From positions 1 through 8,104 of the forward strand of contig JALHUB010000109.1 in assembly GCA_022865685.1 (NCBI GenBank): a DNA stretch of 8,104 nt, given 5' to 3'. Origin of the DNA: Dehalococcoidia bacterium. GTDB lineage: Bacteria > Chloroflexota > Dehalococcoidia > DSTF01 > JALHUB01. Positions 6,335 through 8,104 of this stretch are shown here, piece after piece. The number at the start of each line of letters is the position of its first letter. The first letter of the stretch is position 1. Position numbers and translations under genes: made by a program. The notes under the pieces are model-generated. The model was not told the origin of the DNA and did not search any database. It saw nothing but the letters and a program-made list of their open reading frames with translations.

Positions 6335-6886
6335 TCAGTCACCCAGGAGCGTCGAATAGCCGAGCGCTATGATCTCCTCGGCGTACTCCGATCGCCAGCC
6401 GGACTCAGGGATGTGCAGCCCGCGCTCGCGGAACCAGCGGTGGTATGACAGGTACTCTTCCTCGAGGCGGGTGCGCCAAACGTTCTCTTCGGCGAAGACG
6501 TCAGGCGCGACGCCTTCCAGGCGATGCTCCTCATCTTCATCGTCCGGGGCGATGTCGAGGTCATCCTGCCAGTAGTCGGTCAGGTAATCGAGGCAGTCTT
6601 CCAGGTCCTTGCGACAGTCGTTTATCAGCAGGATCATCATGCCCTCTTCGTCGACGTGTCGCGCCTTGATGTGCAGCTCTTCGGCGCACGGCTCGCAGAG
6701 CACCACCAGCTTCCGTGCGTCGCAGCCTTCTTTGCGGCTGCAGTCCTGGCAGCGAGGCGCATAGCTGGAGACAGCGGCCGCGCGCGAATAGCCGACGCAG
6801 ACGGAGGTCTCCAGGCGGCCGCAACGCAGGCAAGATATCTTGTGAGACAAGATATCGTCGATTGTCTTGCTCCAGTCGATTTGCAT
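6335..6886 (-). CDS. Cysteine-rich, putative zinc-binding protein of unknown function
   Basis: I do not recognise the family. The 183-residue protein has eight cysteines in its first 70 residues: Cys19-X2-Cys22, Cys30, Cys46-X2-Cys49, Cys55 and Cys64-X2-Cys67, a pattern suited to two zinc sites built from knuckles. An acidic middle follows (PDDEDEE near residues 114-120), with a Trp/Glu-rich helical C-terminus. No signal peptide or membrane segment is seen, so it is likely cytoplasmic. Reality is supported by a clean start 15-20 bases downstream of a good promoter, an AGGGA 10 bases before the ATG, and protein-like composition where the opposite frames are Arg/Ser-rich. It converges with hflX, with only 32 bases between the stops and no clear terminator there. 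It could bind nucleic acid or act as an adaptor; neither is shown. Confidence 0.75.
   Translation of the reverse strand: MQIDWSKTIDDILSHKISCLRCGRLETSVCVGYSRAAAVSSYAPRCQDCSRKEGCDARKLVVLCEPCAEELHIKARHVDEEGMMILLINDCRKDLEDCLDYLTDYWQDDLDIAPDDEDEEHRLEGVAPDVFAEENVWRTRLEEEYLSYHRWFRERGLHIPESGWRSEYAEEIIALGYSTLLGD
6834..6856. repeat. Perfect 10-bp inverted repeat in the start of the cysteine-rich gene
   Basis: GATATCTTGT (6834-6843) and ACAAGATATC (6847-6856) are perfect reverse complements with a 3-base spacer. The left arm also lies in a 12-base palindrome, CAAGATATCTTG (6831-6842). It lies 30 to 53 bases inside the minus-strand gene, over codons for Asp-Ile-Leu-Ser-His-Lys-Ile, and could be an operator or an early mRNA hairpin. 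Confidence 0.5.
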
Positions 6887-6907
6887 GGTCTCGCAATCCC
6901 TGAATTC

Positions 6908-6935
6908 ATGATACTACCGTTCCACGGGGTGTCAA
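6908..6935 (-). promoter_or_regulatory. Promoter of the cysteine-rich gene
   Basis: On the minus strand, a perfect TTGACA (6935 to 6930) is followed after 16 bases by TATCAT (6913 to 6908), one base from consensus. Transcription would begin near 6901-6903, about 15-18 bases before ATG 6886, leaving a leader barely long enough for the AGGGA ribosome binding site. It is the best sigma70-type promoter in the window. Confidence 0.65.
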
Positions 6936-6948
6936 CTCGCGCGATTGC

Positions 6949-7001
6949 GGCCGAAAACGGCCCGAAGGCAGCCCTCCCGACCTAAATCTGCGGCCTTCGG
7001 G
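6949..7001. promoter_or_regulatory. Overlapping inverted repeats between the divergent genes
   Basis: Two stems are visible: GGCCG-AAAA-CGGCC at 6949-6962, and CCCGAAGGC (6961-6969) pairing with GCCTTCGGG (6993-7001) across a 23-base loop. They share bases 6961-6962, so both cannot form fully at once. They lie upstream of the GGDEF gene, in its leader if transcription begins before 6949, or they may be binding sites on DNA. GATAAT at 7005-7010 could be a -10 box, without a convincing -35. Confidence 0.35.
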
Positions 7002-7036
7002 GTCGATAATCTAACTGACGGTGTTGGAGGAGTCTC

Positions 7037-7924
7037 TTGCTCGAAGACAGGCATTCCCCGCAGCAGGATGAGACCGGCGTGCGGTCGGATCGACCGTTGG
7101 AGCACGGTCTTAGCCCGGACGCGGGCGACGACTGGCGCGATACGCGCGCCTTGACGTTGCAGAAGTTATCGCCTGCAATCTCCCCCAGGAGGACCACCGA
7201 CGCCTTGAGCGAGTTGCGCAGGTATCTCCTCGTAGCGTCGGCGTTCGTCACGGCGGGACTGATGCTGGCACTCGTCGACGAGAAGTGGAACGCGCCGCAC
7301 GTCGCAGCCGCTGCTTCGGTGCTCATGCTGGGGGTGGTGGCGACCAGTCTGGTGGCTATCTACCGGGCAAGGAGAGCGGCGGAAGGCTTCGCGCGGGCGG
7401 TCGCGCCGTCGATGCGCGACGACGTCACCAACCTGCCGAACGAGGAATACTTCCGCCTTCGCCTGCGAGACGAGTTCAAGCGGATGCAGCGCTACGGCAC
7501 GGCACCGTCGCTGGCGGTCTTCGATGTGAACAACCTCGCTTCGGTCAACGAAGCCTATGGCGAAGCCGCCGGAGACGCCGTCCTCAAGCACATAGCGGAT
7601 TTGCTTGAGATGACCAAGCGCGCATCCGACGTCGCAGTGCGCCTCGGCGACGACGAGTTTGCGCTGATCTTGCTCGAATGCGGTGAGGAGGACGCCGCGC
7701 GCTTCCTTCGGCGGCTGGAACGCTTCGTCACCCGTAAACCGGTGACCGTGAACGTCGAAGGACAGGCCATTACACTCTGGGTAGGCGTCTGTTCAGGAAT
7801 CGCATCCGCGCAAAAGGGCGATACCAACCCCCTCGATTTGCTCGCGCAGGCGCGCCACAGTCTCGACGCCGCGAAAGAGGAGCGAGACCGTCGCCGCGAG
7901 CGCTGGACCAGCGGCATCGGCTAG
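7037..7924 (+). CDS. Membrane-anchored GGDEF-domain protein (GDDEF variant)
   Basis: The 295-residue protein starts at TTG 7037, preceded by GGAGG at 7026-7030. Residues ~1-60 are hydrophilic; two membrane helices follow (about 63-80 and 88-109), then a short linker and a GGDEF domain (~126-290), the fold of diguanylate cyclases that make c-di-GMP from two GTP. Visible landmarks are DDVTNLPNEEYF (128-139), the metal-binding Asp in FDVNN (162-166), Asn171 in VNEAYG and the signature GDDEF (204-208), where the second glycine is Asp. RASD (195-198), five residues before the signature, matches the RxxD inhibitory site for c-di-GMP. The altered signature and loss of the usual Phe-Lys after the metal Asp leave activity uncertain: weak cyclase, or c-di-GMP receptor through the I-site. 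No known sensor domain is seen. Confidence 0.85.
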   Translation: MLEDRHSPQQDETGVRSDRPLEHGLSPDAGDDWRDTRALTLQKLSPAISPRRTTDALSELRRYLLVASAFVTAGLMLALVDEKWNAPHVAAAASVLMLGVVATSLVAIYRARRAAEGFARAVAPSMRDDVTNLPNEEYFRLRLRDEFKRMQRYGTAPSLAVFDVNNLASVNEAYGEAAGDAVLKHIADLLEMTKRASDVAVRLGDDEFALILLECGEEDAARFLRRLERFVTRKPVTVNVEGQAITLWVGVCSGIASAQKGDTNPLDLLAQARHSLDAAKEERDRRRERWTSGIG

Positions 7925-8104
7925 CTGCGGCGTCAGTTCCCTCAATCCCTACCGTACCTCCCCCGCCAGACAATTGCCACCGTCGCTGACGCGACTCAGG
8001 ATGCAGCCCGTCGCCCACGCGCCGGCAGCCCAGTCGTGGGTGACGTCAGTGTTGCCAGCAGCGAGCCGATGAAGCCTTGCGTCTCGTCGATGGTGGACGA
8101 AGAG
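7925..8104. other. Unassigned end of window
   Basis: No gene can be assigned. On the minus strand, one frame is open from 8104 to a stop just after position 7950 and reads plausibly (AAGNTDVTHDWAAGAW); a second open frame, ending near 7999, has the protein-like stretch DETQGFIGSLLATL. This may be the 3' end of a minus-strand gene, perhaps frameshifted, but the evidence is weak. Confidence 0.2.

Noticed and set aside
6524..6985. Plus-strand open frame opposite the cysteine-rich gene, including a short reading from ATG 6908
   Set aside because: It is antisense to the better supported minus-strand gene and lacks a ribosome binding site.
1..8104. CRISPR array, tRNA, rRNA, transposase or phage integrase
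   Set aside because: I saw no spaced direct repeats, no tRNA-like cloverleaf, no rRNA sequence and no recombinase motifs on either strand.

Overview
The window looks like a chromosomal segment of a GC-rich bacterium, most likely Chloroflexota (Dehalococcoidia-like). That guess rests on an alpha/beta-hydrolase fused to a class III adenylate cyclase, a DapL-type aminotransferase, and HflX on the same strand downstream. These are family-level impressions, not a phylogenetic test, and metagenomic origin is possible.

Layout. 1-780 is the 3' part of the hydrolase-adenylate cyclase gene. 866-1327 encodes a DUF3237 protein. 1353-1514 is the broken-off C-terminal tail of a second cyclase of the same family; it supplies the ribosome binding site of the aminotransferase gene dapL (1514-2674) and its stop codon overlaps the dapL start. 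2744-4083 is a translationally coupled pair. The first gene encodes an HhH-GPD-like DNA glycosylase with a four-cysteine iron-sulfur loop, the second a DUF6884-like protein. The pair has lower GC than its surroundings and is the best candidate here for a poorly described system. 4142-4825 encodes a small lipoprotein with Asp-box (BNR/YCF48-like) repeats. 5100-6302 encodes the ribosome-associated GTPase HflX, which appears to lack any ATG, GTG or TTG start and probably begins at ACG. On the minus strand, 6335-6886 encodes a cysteine-rich putative metal-binding protein. It diverges from a membrane-bound GGDEF protein (7037-7924, with a GDDEF signature and an I-site) across a 150-bp region with a strong minus-strand promoter and inverted repeats. 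The last 180 bases are unresolved.

How they fit together. Two genes point to nucleotide second messengers (cAMP and c-di-GMP). DapL and HflX are housekeeping genes. The stretch between them (2675-5099) carries genes of different character and reads as accessory insertion. The glycosylase-like/DUF6884 pair probably acts together in DNA base repair or on modified DNA, but its real substrate cannot be read from the sequence.
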